64,000 bases of DNA from Nioella sp. MMSF_3534 (GCF_030732985.1 NZ_JASHJX010000009.1:1-64000); one strand, 5' to 3'. Positions 20,725-29,848 are shown, counted from the first letter of the stretch. Numbers and translations: made by a program. Notes: a model not told the origin generated them from the sequence alone.

Positions 20725-21531
20725 GGGCCTGAGGAACCCGAAGCTCTCCGCACTGGCCTTGCGCCAGGACAGCACCAGACGCCGGTCAAAGCTGACTGCG
20801 TCAGGAACACGGTGCAGGTGGCCTGCGGCCATCGCCTCCTGAATGATCCTTTCCGGCAGATAGGCCGCGCCGCCGTCGCGGCGCATGTGATCGAGCGCCC
20901 AATCGGGGGTGGAAAAGGCCAGCGCTGCGGTTTCATCCGTTGGCCAGGCTTCGGCATGCTGTGCACGGAAAAGGGGGCCGTAATCGACATAGATGTAATG
21001 GTTCTGCCAGGGCAGATCGGGCGCGGTCGTAACAAGGATCAGCCGGTCGCGGGCAAAGTCCCGATGGTCGATTCCCGCACCAATCACCGGTTCCGGCAGC
21101 AGCGCCGCGTCGCTCATCCCGCTTTGCAGCCAGGATTCCGCATCGCGGGCCAGCCCGGCCCAGATTTCGATAGCCGTTTCAGGATGGGCGCTGCGGATGC
21201 CGTCGATCCAGCGCTGTCCCAGCCCTGTCCAAAGCCCCGGATCGCAGACGAAGCTGAATAGCCGCGTGACGCCGCGTGGCAGGTTCGCACGGGCGCGGGC
21301 ATTGTCCCAGGTGCGGGCGATGACCTCGGCCTGTTCCAGAAAGGCAAAGCCGGCCTTGGTCAGCGTCGCCCCCTTGCGGGATCGCACCAACAATTGCGCC
21401 CCAAGCGCCTGTTCCAGCGTGTCGAGACGCGCCGTGACGGCGGATTGCGTGACATTCAGCTGCTCCGCCGCACGGTTGAGATTGCGACAGCGGACAACGG
21501 CCAGAAAGGTCTGGATGGCGGCAATGTTCAT
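20689..21531 (-). CDS. LysR-type regulator of the LLM/tautomerase/hydrolase operon
   Basis: A 280-residue LysR protein from the ATG at 21531 (MNIAAIQTFLAVVRCRNLNR). The helix-turn-helix AAEQLNVTQSAVTARLDTLE is followed by RSRKGATLTKAG and a substrate-binding domain. A longer start at 21591 would run through the probable operator. It is divergent from the operon at 21632-23677. Its 3' end overlaps lrp by 36 bases in convergent arrangement. Confidence 0.9.
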   Translation of the reverse strand: MNIAAIQTFLAVVRCRNLNRAAEQLNVTQSAVTARLDTLEQALGAQLLVRSRKGATLTKAGFAFLEQAEVIARTWDNARARANLPRGVTRLFSFVCDPGLWTGLGQRWIDGIRSAHPETAIEIWAGLARDAESWLQSGMSDAALLPEPVIGAGIDHRDFARDRLILVTTAPDLPWQNHYIYVDYGPLFRAQHAEAWPTDETAALAFSTPDWALDHMRRDGGAAYLPERIIQEAMAAGHLHRVPDAVSFDRRLVLSWRKASAESFGFLRPSDPTVATGGQQ

Positions 21532-21540
21532 GCGTAGATA

Positions 21541-21565
21541 ATGCAAGAATTCCGAATTACTGCAT
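21541..21565. promoter_or_regulatory. Candidate LysR operator
   Basis: ATGCA (21541-21545) and TGCAT (21561-21565) form an inverted repeat with a 15-base AT-rich spacer, in the 100-base gap between the LysR gene and the LLM oxidoreductase. It sits where an activator site would be expected. The arms are short. Confidence 0.4.
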
Positions 21566-21631
21566 AGATAAAATCCGTTTTCCAGATTCAACGCCTCGTG
21601 CCACTCTGATCCCGTAACAGGGAGGTGCGCG

Positions 21632-22675
21632 ATGGAGTTTTCGGCTCAACTGTCTTCGGACTACCCCGACAAATCCTATGGCGGGGACAGGGTTTACGGC
21701 GACATGCTCAACCAGGCGGTGCTGGCCGACCGAATGGGGTTCGACGCGGTGTCGATCACCGAACATCACCTGATGAATTGCCTGATGATGCCCGCACCGC
21801 TGCAATTTGCCGTCAAGATCGCTGCGATGACCAAATCGGTGAAGATCATGACCTCGATCGTGGTGCTGCCGCTGCATGACATGCGGGTCTATGCGGGCGA
21901 GGTCGTGGTTGCCGATATCTTTACCGAAGGCCGCTTGCTGCTTGGTGTCGGGCGCGGGGCGTTCAAATACGAGATGGAGCGGCTTGGCGTCCCGATGGAG
22001 GAAACACAGGCGCGGTTCAATGAATCGCTTGCCGTCCTTCAGGCGCTGCTGAGTGAGGAGGAGGTCAGTTGGGACGGCGACTATTACAAGTTCGATCCCC
22101 TCACCATCATGCCCCGCCCCGTGCGCCCCGGTGGCCCGCCGATGATGATGGCGGTGATGAACCCGGAAGGCATCTACCATTGCACCAAGTGCGGCTTTCA
22201 CATCCAGACGACGCCACTATCGGGCAATCACCAGTTGCTTCTGGATCAGGTGGGCGCGTTCAACCGGGCCAAGGCGGATATGGAGGGGGCAGGAGATGGG
22301 TTGACCCTGACACTGTCACGTGTGGCCCATATCGCGCAGAGCGCGACGGAGAGGCAGCGCAAGGTGGAGGCGGCACATCGCTACTACGGGCGGTTCGACA
22401 ATGTCTTCACCGGGCCGGGACTGGTGGATAATGGCATGGTGCGGGAACTGCCCTGCGCGACACCGGTGGACGAGCTTGGGGAAAGCCTGCTGATTTGCAC
22501 GCCGCAGGAAATGATCGACAAGCTGGGGCCCTATGCGGAACTTGGCATCGACCGGGTCATTCTGAATTTCAATTTCGGGCTGGACCCGTCCGAAACGCTC
22601 GACGCAATGCAGTGCTTCGCGGAAGAGGTCATGCCCCATTTCACCGGCAGGCCCGCCACCGTGGCCGCCGAGTAA
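21632..22675 (+). CDS. LLM-class flavin-dependent oxidoreductase
   Basis: A 347-residue luciferase-like monooxygenase fold: MEFSAQLSSDYPDKSYGGDR, DAVSITEHHLMNCLMMPAP, LLLGVGRGAFKYEMERLG and a PRPVRPGGPPMMMAV segment. Such enzymes use reduced FMN to oxygenate small organic substrates; the substrate is unknown. GGGAGG precedes the ATG. It is first in an operon with a tautomerase and an alpha/beta hydrolase, a set fitting degradation of a ring or ketone: oxygenation, tautomerisation, hydrolysis. Confidence 0.88.
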   Translation: MEFSAQLSSDYPDKSYGGDRVYGDMLNQAVLADRMGFDAVSITEHHLMNCLMMPAPLQFAVKIAAMTKSVKIMTSIVVLPLHDMRVYAGEVVVADIFTEGRLLLGVGRGAFKYEMERLGVPMEETQARFNESLAVLQALLSEEEVSWDGDYYKFDPLTIMPRPVRPGGPPMMMAVMNPEGIYHCTKCGFHIQTTPLSGNHQLLLDQVGAFNRAKADMEGAGDGLTLTLSRVAHIAQSATERQRKVEAAHRYYGRFDNVFTGPGLVDNGMVRELPCATPVDELGESLLICTPQEMIDKLGPYAELGIDRVILNFNFGLDPSETLDAMQCFAEEVMPHFTGRPATVAAE

Positions 22676-22696
22676 CTTTTTGAAAGGACAGCAAGA

Positions 22697-22891
22697 ATGC
22701 CGATTATCCGAGTGGAGATGTTCCCCGGTCGCACCACCGACCAGAAACGCGACATGGTAAAGGCTCTGACCGATGCGTTTGTCGCCACGGCAGGCGGCAA
22801 CCCGGCCAGCGTCCATGTGATCATCACCGATATCGAGAAATCAGACTGGGGCACGGGCGGGGAGCTGAACTCCGACCGGTTCCCGGACTAG
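22697..22891 (+). CDS. 4-oxalocrotonate tautomerase family protein
   Basis: A 64-residue tautomerase: MPIIRVEMFPGRT opening, where Pro1 would be the catalytic base after Met removal, then VKALTDAFVATAGGNP and VHVIITDIEKSDWGTGG. The family interconverts enol and keto acids in aromatic degradation. It lies between the LLM oxidoreductase (21 bases) and the hydrolase (9 bases) on the same strand. Confidence 0.9.
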   Translation: MPIIRVEMFPGRTTDQKRDMVKALTDAFVATAGGNPASVHVIITDIEKSDWGTGGELNSDRFPD

Positions 22892-22900
22892 GGGGCGGAT

Positions 22901-23677
22901 ATGACCCAAGCGATGGATTGCGAATACACCGTGCAGGGCGAGGGGCCGCCGCTGTTCCTGATCCACGGGATCGGCGCAGCGCGCAACACATGGGCGCGGG
23001 CGCTGCCAGTGCTGACCCCGTATTTCACCTTGGTCACTTACGACTTGCGCGGGCATGGGGCGTCGCCGATGCCGTCAGGGGAGTTCGGCCTCGATGAACT
23101 GGTGGCTGATCTGGAACGGGTGCGGGAACGCACAGGGTATGAGACCGCCCATTTCGCGGGCCATTCTCTGGGCGGCATGATCGGCCCGGCCTATGCGCTG
23201 AAATACCCCGACAGGGTGCTGTCGCTGGGCCTGCTCTCCACCGCCGCCTTCCGCACGGAAGATGACAGCGCCAAGGTCTGGGGCGTGGTGCGCGCGATGG
23301 AGGAGAAGGGCATTCCGCAGGTGCTGGAAACGCTGTCGGATCGCTGGTTCACCGACGGGTTCATCGCCGCCCACCCGGACGTGGTGCGCAACCGGCTGAA
23401 ACAGGTGGTGGACACCGATCCTGACGTGTTCCTCAACGTCTTCCGCATCTACGCAGGGACCGAAATGGCCCCCTGGCTGCACGAGGTCACGGCGCCCTCG
23501 CTGGTGCTGACGGGCGAGTTTGACGGCGGCTGCAACCCGCGCCTCAACCGGTTGATTGATGAGGCGCTACCCAATTCGGAACTGGTGATCCTGCCCGACC
23601 TCAAGCATTCGCTTCTGCTGGAGGCAGGCGAGGTCGTGGCCGAAAACCTGGTGCGGTTCATCTCGGCGCTGGATTAA
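22901..23677 (+). CDS. Alpha/beta hydrolase
   Basis: A 258-residue alpha/beta hydrolase resembling 3-oxoadipate enol-lactonases: oxyanion segment FLIHGIGAARNTW, DLRGHGASP, the nucleophile serine in FAGHSLGGMIGP, the acid in LTGEFDGGCNP and the histidine in LPDLKHSLLLEAG. It closes the LLM/tautomerase operon and may hydrolyse an ester, lactone or C-C bond made upstream. The stop codon overlaps that of the convergent helicase gene. Confidence 0.88.
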   Translation: MTQAMDCEYTVQGEGPPLFLIHGIGAARNTWARALPVLTPYFTLVTYDLRGHGASPMPSGEFGLDELVADLERVRERTGYETAHFAGHSLGGMIGPAYALKYPDRVLSLGLLSTAAFRTEDDSAKVWGVVRAMEEKGIPQVLETLSDRWFTDGFIAAHPDVVRNRLKQVVDTDPDVFLNVFRIYAGTEMAPWLHEVTAPSLVLTGEFDGGCNPRLNRLIDEALPNSELVILPDLKHSLLLEAGEVVAENLVRFISALD

Positions 23678-25833
23678 CCCCTGGGCCGGCGCGGCGGCTG
23701 ATCGCCGCCCTTGCGCGGCTTCGAGCCGGGTTTATTCAAGCCCGCCTTGCCCGCGCGTGCCGGTTTGGGCTTGGCGCCCGGACGTTCAAAGCGCTTGGAG
23801 GGATCGGCGGCAGAGCTGCGCGCGGCAGGGGCGGCAGCAGGCGCATCGCGGCGCGGCTTGCCCCCGTCAGGTCTGGGGCCCTTTGGTTTGTCAGATCTTG
23901 GCTTGTCAGAGCGCGGCTTGTCCGAGCGTGGTTTATCGGACCAGGGCTTGTCCCCGCGCGGTTTGCCGCCATCGCTCTTGGGTTTGCGGGGCTTGTCGAA
24001 GGTTTTGCCTTTGGGGCCATCAGCGGATTTGCCACGCGGCTTGCCCTTGGGGGCATCACCGTCGCGGCGGGGTTTGCCGAGCGGCTTGACGGCGTCCTTG
24101 AGGTAAGCGTCACGCTCCGCCCGGTCCTCTCGCGCGCGGCGAGGTTTTGCTTCGCGTTCGGGCCGGTCTTCTCGCGGGACGCGACGTGGCTTGTCCCCAC
24201 GCGGGCCAGAGGGGCGCGGGCCGGTTCCGGGTTTTGCAGGGCGGGGCAGGGAGGACAGATCCGGGGCCGCTTCCAGCACCTTCACGGTAATGCCCTCGTC
24301 AAGTTCCTTATTGTCGCCGAGCGTTGCGATGAAGCTCTCCGCACTCGACTCGGTCAGTTCCACATAGCTTTCCGACGCGCCGACCCGGATCGCGCCGATG
24401 GCGGATTTGTCCAGATTGCCCGCGCGGCAGAGAAGCGGCAGCAGCCAGCGGGCTTCGGCCCGGTCATTCGCGCCGACCGACAGGGCGAACCAGCGGCTCG
24501 GGCCGAAGGGTTTGCGCTCTTTCGGGGCGGGGCGCGCATCGGGGGGGCTCAGCTCCTCGGGCGCGGAATGGCGGCTGCGGTAGAGCCGCAGATAGGCGGC
24601 CGCGATGGCCTCGGGGCTGTGGGCCTCCAGCAGCCGGGCGGCGAAAGTGGCCTGATCCTCGGTGATCTCATCTTCCCAGGCGGGATCGGTCAGCAGCCGC
24701 TCCTCATCCTGACGCAGAATGTCATCGGCAGAGGGCGGCACGGTCCATTCCGCCGTGATCTTCGCCCATTTCAGCAGGCGCTCGGCCTTCTTGGTGATCT
24801 TGGGCGGCACGATCAGGGCAGAGATGCCCTTGCGCCCGGCGCGGCCCGTGCGGCCGGAGCGGTGCAACAGGGTCTCTGAATTCGAGGGCAGATCGGCATG
24901 GATCACCAGTTCCAGATTGGGCAGGTCGATGCCGCGCGCGGCCACATCGGTCGCCACGCAAACCCGTGCGCGCCCGTCGCGCATGGCCTGCAGCGCATGG
25001 GTGCGTTCGCTCTGGCTAAGCTCGCCCGACAGGCTGACCACCGAAAAGCCCCGGTTGGCAAAGCGCGCGGTCAGGCGGGCCACCGTGGCGCGGGTATTGG
25101 CAAAGACGATGGCGTTTTCCGCCTCGTGATAGCGCAGAAGGTTGATGATGGCGTTCTCCGCATCCACCTCGGCCACGCGCAGGGCCTGATAGGTGATGTC
25201 GGCATGCTGGCGGCCCGCATCCTGGGTGCTGACGCGCACCGCATCACGCTGGTAATGCTGTGCAAGCGTCACGATCATCGGCGGCACGGTGGCCGAGAAC
25301 ATCAGCGTGCGCCGATCCTCGGGGGCCTCGCCAAGCATGAATTCGAGGTCTTCGCGGAAGCCAAGGTCGAGCATTTCGTCGGCCTCATCGAGCACGATGG
25401 CGCGCAGGCCCGTCATGTCGAGCGTGCCACGCTGGATATGGTCGCGCAGACGCCCCGGCGTGCCCACGACGATATGGGCACCGCGTTCCAGCGCCCGGCG
25501 TTCGTCGCGGAAATCCATGCCCCCCACGCAGGAGGTCACGCGCGCACCCGCCTTGGCATAAAGCCAGCTCAGCTCTCGCATCACCTGAAAGGCCAGTTCA
25601 CGGGTAGGCGCGACGACCAGCGCCAGCGGCGCCTCTGCCGGGCCCATCACCTCGGCCTCTCCCAACAGTGTCTGCGCGATGGCCAGGCCAAAGCCCACGG
25701 TTTTGCCCGATCCGGTCTGCGCCGACACCAGCAGGTCGGCATCCTGAAGCTCCGGGTTGGTCACGGCCTCCTGCACGGAGGTCAGGGTGTCGTAGCCGCG
25801 TTCCGCAAGGGCGTCGGAAAGTGTCTTGATCAT
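23674..25833 (-). CDS. DEAD-box RNA helicase with basic repeat tail
   Basis: A 719-residue DEAD-box helicase: SAQTGSGKT (Walker A), PTRELAFQ, VLDEADEML, SAT and HRSGRTGRAGRKG, followed by a DbpA/CsdA-type RNA-binding domain (RWFALSVGANDRAEARWLLP). The last roughly 180 residues are a Lys/Arg/Pro/Gly-rich disordered tail containing a run of KPRSDKPRSDKPRSDKPRSD units. It likely works in ribosome assembly or RNA turnover, especially in the cold. The DNA for the tail is repetitive and prone to copy-number change. Confidence 0.93.
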   Translation of the reverse strand: MIKTLSDALAERGYDTLTSVQEAVTNPELQDADLLVSAQTGSGKTVGFGLAIAQTLLGEAEVMGPAEAPLALVVAPTRELAFQVMRELSWLYAKAGARVTSCVGGMDFRDERRALERGAHIVVGTPGRLRDHIQRGTLDMTGLRAIVLDEADEMLDLGFREDLEFMLGEAPEDRRTLMFSATVPPMIVTLAQHYQRDAVRVSTQDAGRQHADITYQALRVAEVDAENAIINLLRYHEAENAIVFANTRATVARLTARFANRGFSVVSLSGELSQSERTHALQAMRDGRARVCVATDVAARGIDLPNLELVIHADLPSNSETLLHRSGRTGRAGRKGISALIVPPKITKKAERLLKWAKITAEWTVPPSADDILRQDEERLLTDPAWEDEITEDQATFAARLLEAHSPEAIAAAYLRLYRSRHSAPEELSPPDARPAPKERKPFGPSRWFALSVGANDRAEARWLLPLLCRAGNLDKSAIGAIRVGASESYVELTESSAESFIATLGDNKELDEGITVKVLEAAPDLSSLPRPAKPGTGPRPSGPRGDKPRRVPREDRPEREAKPRRAREDRAERDAYLKDAVKPLGKPRRDGDAPKGKPRGKSADGPKGKTFDKPRKPKSDGGKPRGDKPWSDKPRSDKPRSDKPRSDKPKGPRPDGGKPRRDAPAAAPAARSSAADPSKRFERPGAKPKPARAGKAGLNKPGSKPRKGGDQPPRRPRG

Positions 25834-25973
25834 GGGGAGGGTCTATCCGTCAGGGTCAGGCGTGGTCGCGGCGGTGTGGTCCGGCGTCGCGGTCACGGGA
25901 AAAACGGACGTCTAACGCCTGATCCGACGAATGTATACAGGGAAAGCGTGGCGCGGTGATGATTATCCCACGC

Positions 25974-26453
25974 TCATGCGCGGCGTGCTGCCATGATCCA
26001 GACGCCCAGAAGGATCACGGAGATGATGGCATTGTAATTGGCCATCGACAGGCCGAAGAGCTGCCACGAAATCTCGTCGCACAGGACAATCCCTGTGCCG
26101 CAATCGGGGTCCAGCAACCCGCATTCCGAATTCAGCAGGTCCAGGCCGCTTGAAGTGCAGGAGGCAGGCCCCTCCCACCATGCCCGCTCCACGCCGGAAT
26201 GGTAAACGGCAAGCCCGGTGGATACGGCCATGTTCAGCGCCCCTGCCCAGGCAATCAGCGCCTTGGGAATGGCCAGACCGATGATGCCTAACAGGATGCC
26301 GATCCGATGCGGCCAGCGTTGCCAGTAGCACATCTTGCACGGCAGAACGCCCAGAACGAACTGAAAGAACAGCGCCCCGAAGAACAGCCCGGCAGAGCCA
26401 AGAGCCGCCAGAAGGATCAGATTGCGCCGGGTCAGGGTGCTGAGGAAGCTCAT
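25974..26453 (-). CDS. dsbB: Disulfide bond formation protein DsbB
   Basis: A 159-residue inner-membrane quinone reductase that re-oxidises DsbA. It has four transmembrane helices, the first periplasmic redox pair in VLPCKMCYWQRWPHR, and a second loop with several cysteines (ASCTSSG, SECGLLDPDCGTG, LCDEISW), more than the two of E. coli. The extra cysteines resemble DsbB variants of marine Alphaproteobacteria. It overlaps the DedA-type gene by four bases (ATGA). Confidence 0.9.
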   Translation of the reverse strand: MSFLSTLTRRNLILLAALGSAGLFFGALFFQFVLGVLPCKMCYWQRWPHRIGILLGIIGLAIPKALIAWAGALNMAVSTGLAVYHSGVERAWWEGPASCTSSGLDLLNSECGLLDPDCGTGIVLCDEISWQLFGLSMANYNAIISVILLGVWIMAARRA

Positions 26454-27028
26454 AGGAATTTCACCACATAGAAACCGCCCGCCAGCAGTATCACGAACAG
26501 GATGAACATCAAGCCAAGGCGACGTTCGATGAAATCACGAATAGGTGCGCCGAATTTCCACAAGAGCGCCGCCACGACGAAAAAGCGCAGACCGCGCGCG
26601 ACGATGCTGGCCACGATGAAAACCCCGAGGTTCAACTGCGTGACCCCCGACATGATGGTGATGACCTTGTAGGGGAAGGGCGTCACGCCCGCGATCAGCA
26701 CCGCCCAGGCCCCGTATTCGTTGTAGCGGGTGGCGAAATCGTCGAAATAGGCATCCTTGCCATAGAATTCGAGCACCGGGCGACCGACGCTCTCGAACAG
26801 GCCATAGCCGATATAATAGCCCAGAAGCCCGCCAAGCACCGAGGAGACGAGGCAGACGCCCGCAATCAGGAACGCACGGCGCGGGGCTGCGATGATCATC
26901 GGGATCATCAGGATATCGGGCGGAATCGGAAAGACCGAGCTTTCCAGAAACGACACGATGGCCAGCGCCACCAGCGCATAGCGATGTTCGGCCAGGCTGA
27001 TCGTCCAGTCGTATAATCCGCGGATCAT
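26450..27028 (-). CDS. DedA/YqaA family membrane protein
   Basis: A 192-residue SNARE-associated (DedA/VTT) protein: FLESSVFPIPPDILMIPMI opening, GGLLGYYIGYGLFE, then the re-entrant FPYKVITIMSGVTQ and GLRFFVVAALLWKFG. Relatives act in lipid flipping and membrane homeostasis. The start is the ATG at 27028; a longer reading from 27082 is rejected because it lacks a family match and enters the promoter region. Coupled to dsbB by a four-base overlap. Confidence 0.88.
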   Translation of the reverse strand: MIRGLYDWTISLAEHRYALVALAIVSFLESSVFPIPPDILMIPMIIAAPRRAFLIAGVCLVSSVLGGLLGYYIGYGLFESVGRPVLEFYGKDAYFDDFATRYNEYGAWAVLIAGVTPFPYKVITIMSGVTQLNLGVFIVASIVARGLRFFVVAALLWKFGAPIRDFIERRLGLMFILFVILLAGGFYVVKFL

Positions 27029-27172
27029 ATGTGTCTCCTGAAAATGCCCGCTTGCGATGCCCGATCTCGGCGCGGTGGTCAAGCGCGCTGCGTCAGTGGG
27101 CGGGCTATGCGAGGCGGACGGGACGCGCTATGCCAAGACAATAGGCAGCAGGTGCAGAAGGGGAGGCAGGCC

Positions 27173-28426
27173 ATGACGGTCATCATCGCGGGTGCAGGGA
27201 TTGGTGGGCTCAGCCTGGGGCTGTCGCTGCATCAGGCGGGCATTCATTTTCATATCGTCGAAGCGGTGGAGGTGATCAAACCCCTGGGCGTAGGAATCAA
27301 CTTGCAGCCGCATGCGGTGAGAGAGCTGTTCGAGCTGGGGCTTGAGGCACAGCTGGACCAGATCGGGTTGCGCACCGCCGAGGTCGCCTATTTCTCGCAA
27401 CAGGGCGGGTTGATCTGGTCGGAACCGCGCGGCCTCGATGCAGGATATCACTGGCCGCAATATTCGATCCATCGCGGCGAGCTGCAGTTCCTGCTCTACC
27501 GGGAGCTGCTGTCGCGCTGCGGGGCTCAGGCGATCACCTTGGGGGCCGCGCTGTCCGGATGGGACGAGGACAGACATGGCGTCGTGGCGCATCTGGTCAA
27601 CCGCCGGACGGGCGCGCGCCTGCCGGACCTGCACGGGCTGGTTCTGGTGGGCGCGGACGGGATCAACTCGACCCTCCGCGCGGCGCTTTATCCCGATGAA
27701 GGCCCGGCGCATTGGCGCGGCACGATGATGTGGCGCGGCGTGACGCGGGCCAGAAGCTTCCTGACCGGGCGGAGCATGGCGATGGCGGGCACGGCGGATC
27801 GCAAATTCGTCTGCTACCCGATCCAGGACTTCGAGGACGGGGATCTTCGGATCAACTGGATCGCCGATCTTGCCAAGCCCGCCGACTACCAATGGAACCG
27901 GCAGGACTGGAACCGCGAGGGGCATCTGCATGATTTCGCGGATCATTTCGCGGATTGGCGCTTCGACTGGCTGGACATTCCGGCCCTGATCCGTGACGCG
28001 GAAGGCATCTGGGAATACCCGATGGTCGACCGCAATCCGCTGCCCCGCTGGAGCCATGGGCGCGTGACGCTTCTGGGCGATGCGGCCCATGCGATGTATC
28101 CCATTGGCTCGAACGGGGCGACGCAGGCGATACTCGATGGCCGGGTTCTGGCGCGGGAGCTGCTGAAGCATGGGCAGGGGGCAGAGGCGCTTCAGGCCTA
28201 TGATGACGACCGCCGCGAGGCGGTGAATGCGCTTGTGCTGGCCAATCGCGGCGACGGGCCGGATGTTGTGCTGGACAAGGTTGCCGAACGTGCCCCTGAA
28301 GGGTTTGGCGACATCTCGGAGGTGATGAGCCGCGAGGAGCTGGCCGAGATCGCCGGCGCTTACAAGAAGATCGCAGGCTTCGATGTGGATCGGCTGAATG
28401 CGCGGCCGGGGGTGATGGAGCTTTAG
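27173..28426 (+). CDS. PhzS-like FAD-dependent monooxygenase
   Basis: A 417-residue class A flavoprotein hydroxylase: VIIAGAGIGGLSLGLSLHQ (FAD), LGVGINLQPHAV, WSEPRGLDAGYHWPQYSIHR, GADGINS and GDAAHAMYPIGSNGATQAIL. The GVGINLQP and PQYSIHRGELQ features resemble the phenazine hydroxylase PhzS. No other phenazine genes are present, so an aromatic substrate is likely but unknown. The start is the ATG at 27173 with GGGGAGG upstream; a longer in-frame reading from 27029 is rejected. Confidence 0.88.
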   Translation: MTVIIAGAGIGGLSLGLSLHQAGIHFHIVEAVEVIKPLGVGINLQPHAVRELFELGLEAQLDQIGLRTAEVAYFSQQGGLIWSEPRGLDAGYHWPQYSIHRGELQFLLYRELLSRCGAQAITLGAALSGWDEDRHGVVAHLVNRRTGARLPDLHGLVLVGADGINSTLRAALYPDEGPAHWRGTMMWRGVTRARSFLTGRSMAMAGTADRKFVCYPIQDFEDGDLRINWIADLAKPADYQWNRQDWNREGHLHDFADHFADWRFDWLDIPALIRDAEGIWEYPMVDRNPLPRWSHGRVTLLGDAAHAMYPIGSNGATQAILDGRVLARELLKHGQGAEALQAYDDDRREAVNALVLANRGDGPDVVLDKVAERAPEGFGDISEVMSREELAEIAGAYKKIAGFDVDRLNARPGVMEL

Positions 28427-28864
28427 CGGACTGGGACGCGCCCGGGCAGGAACCTGACGGAAGACGGGCTTTCGAAAGCCCGTGGCAAGGCGCTTCGAAG
28501 CGCCTTTCAGCTCTCGGTCGACCTGCCGTGCCAATTCTGGTCCGACGCAAGGGATCGAGCGAAATGCGGGTCTGCCGTGATGCGATCCGTTTGCATTTTG
28601 TCGGAGATGGGCATTCGAATGCCCATGAAAGGCGCTTCGAAGCGCCTTGCGCAGCGCTTGGCTCCTGCGATCGGACCGTGTCGGAAACGCTCCGCTCATA
28701 AGCCGTGATCGCGGGGAAGGGTCCATCAGCGGTACAGGCCGCGCCACCGATTGCGACCATGTGCAAGAACGCACGGCACAGCTTCTCAGCCGGGGGGATG
28801 TCGCCTATGTTGATGTCAGATCGGCCCCCAACAACTGTTTCCAGACAAGGATCGCCGCTGCGCC
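28427..28864. repeat. Gene-free interval with two pairs of 20-bp palindromes
   Basis: No gene seen. Four perfect 20-bp palindromes centred on TTCGAA lie at 28464-28483 (ACGGGCTTTCGAAAGCCCGT), 28487-28506 (AAGGCGCTTCGAAGCGCCTT), 28607-28626 (ATGGGCATTCGAATGCCCAT) and 28629-28648 (the second again). They form two pairs, 3 and 2 bases apart. The second and fourth share longer flanks as an inverted repeat: a 25-bp block at 28485-28509 reappears inverted at 28626-28650. This suggests a small mobile or REP-like element. A similar pair lies at 41583-41624. Confidence 0.8.
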
Positions 28865-29848
28865 ATGACACCGAATTACGACCGCATCCCCGAACTCGCG
28901 CTGGACTGGCATCGCCAGGGCAACGGCGCAGCGCTGGCCACTGTCATTGAAACATGGGGCAGCGCGCCCCGGCCCGTGGGCAGCCAGTTGGTCGTGTCGG
29001 GCGAGGGCGAGATGGAAGGGTCCGTGTCAGGCGGCTGCGTCGAAGGGGCGGTGGTGATCGAGTCCATCGACTGCCTTGAGAAGGGGGAGGCCACGGTTCT
29101 GGAGTTCGGTGTGGCCGACGAACAGGCCTTTGCCGTGGGTCTGGCCTGCGGCGGGCGCATCCGGGTGCTGGTGGAACCCGTGGGGCGCGTCATCCCGGTC
29201 GAGATGCTGGAGGCGCTGGTCGATGCCCGTGCCGCGCGTGAGCAAGTGGCCTATGTGGTCAACCCCGAAACCGGCGCGCGGCGGCTTGTGACGGGGCAGG
29301 GCGATGCGCTGGAGGCCGAGATTGCCGAGCGGTTCCGCACCGACAAATCCGGCTTCGAGGGCGACTGGTTCATCGGCATTCACAACCCGCCCCTGCGCAT
29401 GGCCATCGTGGGGGCTGTTCATATCGCTCAGGCGTTGGTGCCGATGGCGCGGCTTGCGGGCTATGACCCGGTGGTGATCGACCCGCGCCCCGCCTTCGGG
29501 GCCGAGGCGCGGTTTCCGGGGGAGACTCTGATGGAAGACTGGCCGGACGAGGCGCTGGCGGCCTACGGGCTCGACCCGCGCACCGCGGTCGTGACGCTGA
29601 CCCATGATCCCAAGCTGGATGACCCGGCCATACGGGCGGCGCTTGGTTCCGACTGTTTCTACCTTGGCTGTCTTGGCTCTACCCGGACCCATGCCAAGCG
29701 GGTGGAGCGGTTGCGTGAGGCTGGGTTTTCTGAGGCCCAGATCGCCCGCATCCATGGCCCCGTTGGCCTCGATATCGGTGCGCAGGGACCGGCGGAGATC
29801 GCCATTTCGATCATGGCGGAAATCACCAGCCGGTTGCGCAAGGTATGA
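28865..29848 (+). CDS. XdhC/CoxI family molybdenum-enzyme maturation protein
   Basis: A 327-residue XdhC-type protein. The N-terminal domain has ALATVIETWGSAPRPVGSQL and GSVSGGCVEGAVV; the C-terminal Rossmann part has AIVGAVHIAQALVPMARLAGYDP and FYLGCLGSTRTHAKR. XdhC/CoxI proteins bind molybdenum cofactor and help insert a sulfido ligand into molybdenum hydroxylases. It overlaps the next gene by four bases and lies just upstream of the CoxSLM-type genes, so it probably matures that enzyme. Confidence 0.9.
   Translation: MTPNYDRIPELALDWHRQGNGAALATVIETWGSAPRPVGSQLVVSGEGEMEGSVSGGCVEGAVVIESIDCLEKGEATVLEFGVADEQAFAVGLACGGRIRVLVEPVGRVIPVEMLEALVDARAAREQVAYVVNPETGARRLVTGQGDALEAEIAERFRTDKSGFEGDWFIGIHNPPLRMAIVGAVHIAQALVPMARLAGYDPVVIDPRPAFGAEARFPGETLMEDWPDEALAAYGLDPRTAVVTLTHDPKLDDPAIRAALGSDCFYLGCLGSTRTHAKRVERLREAGFSEAQIARIHGPVGLDIGAQGPAEIAISIMAEITSRLRKV

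Noticed and set aside
27173-28426. Phenazine biosynthesis locus suggested by the PhzS-like enzyme
   Set aside because: No phzA-G or phzM genes are in the window. Likeness to PhzS alone supports only an aromatic hydroxylase.
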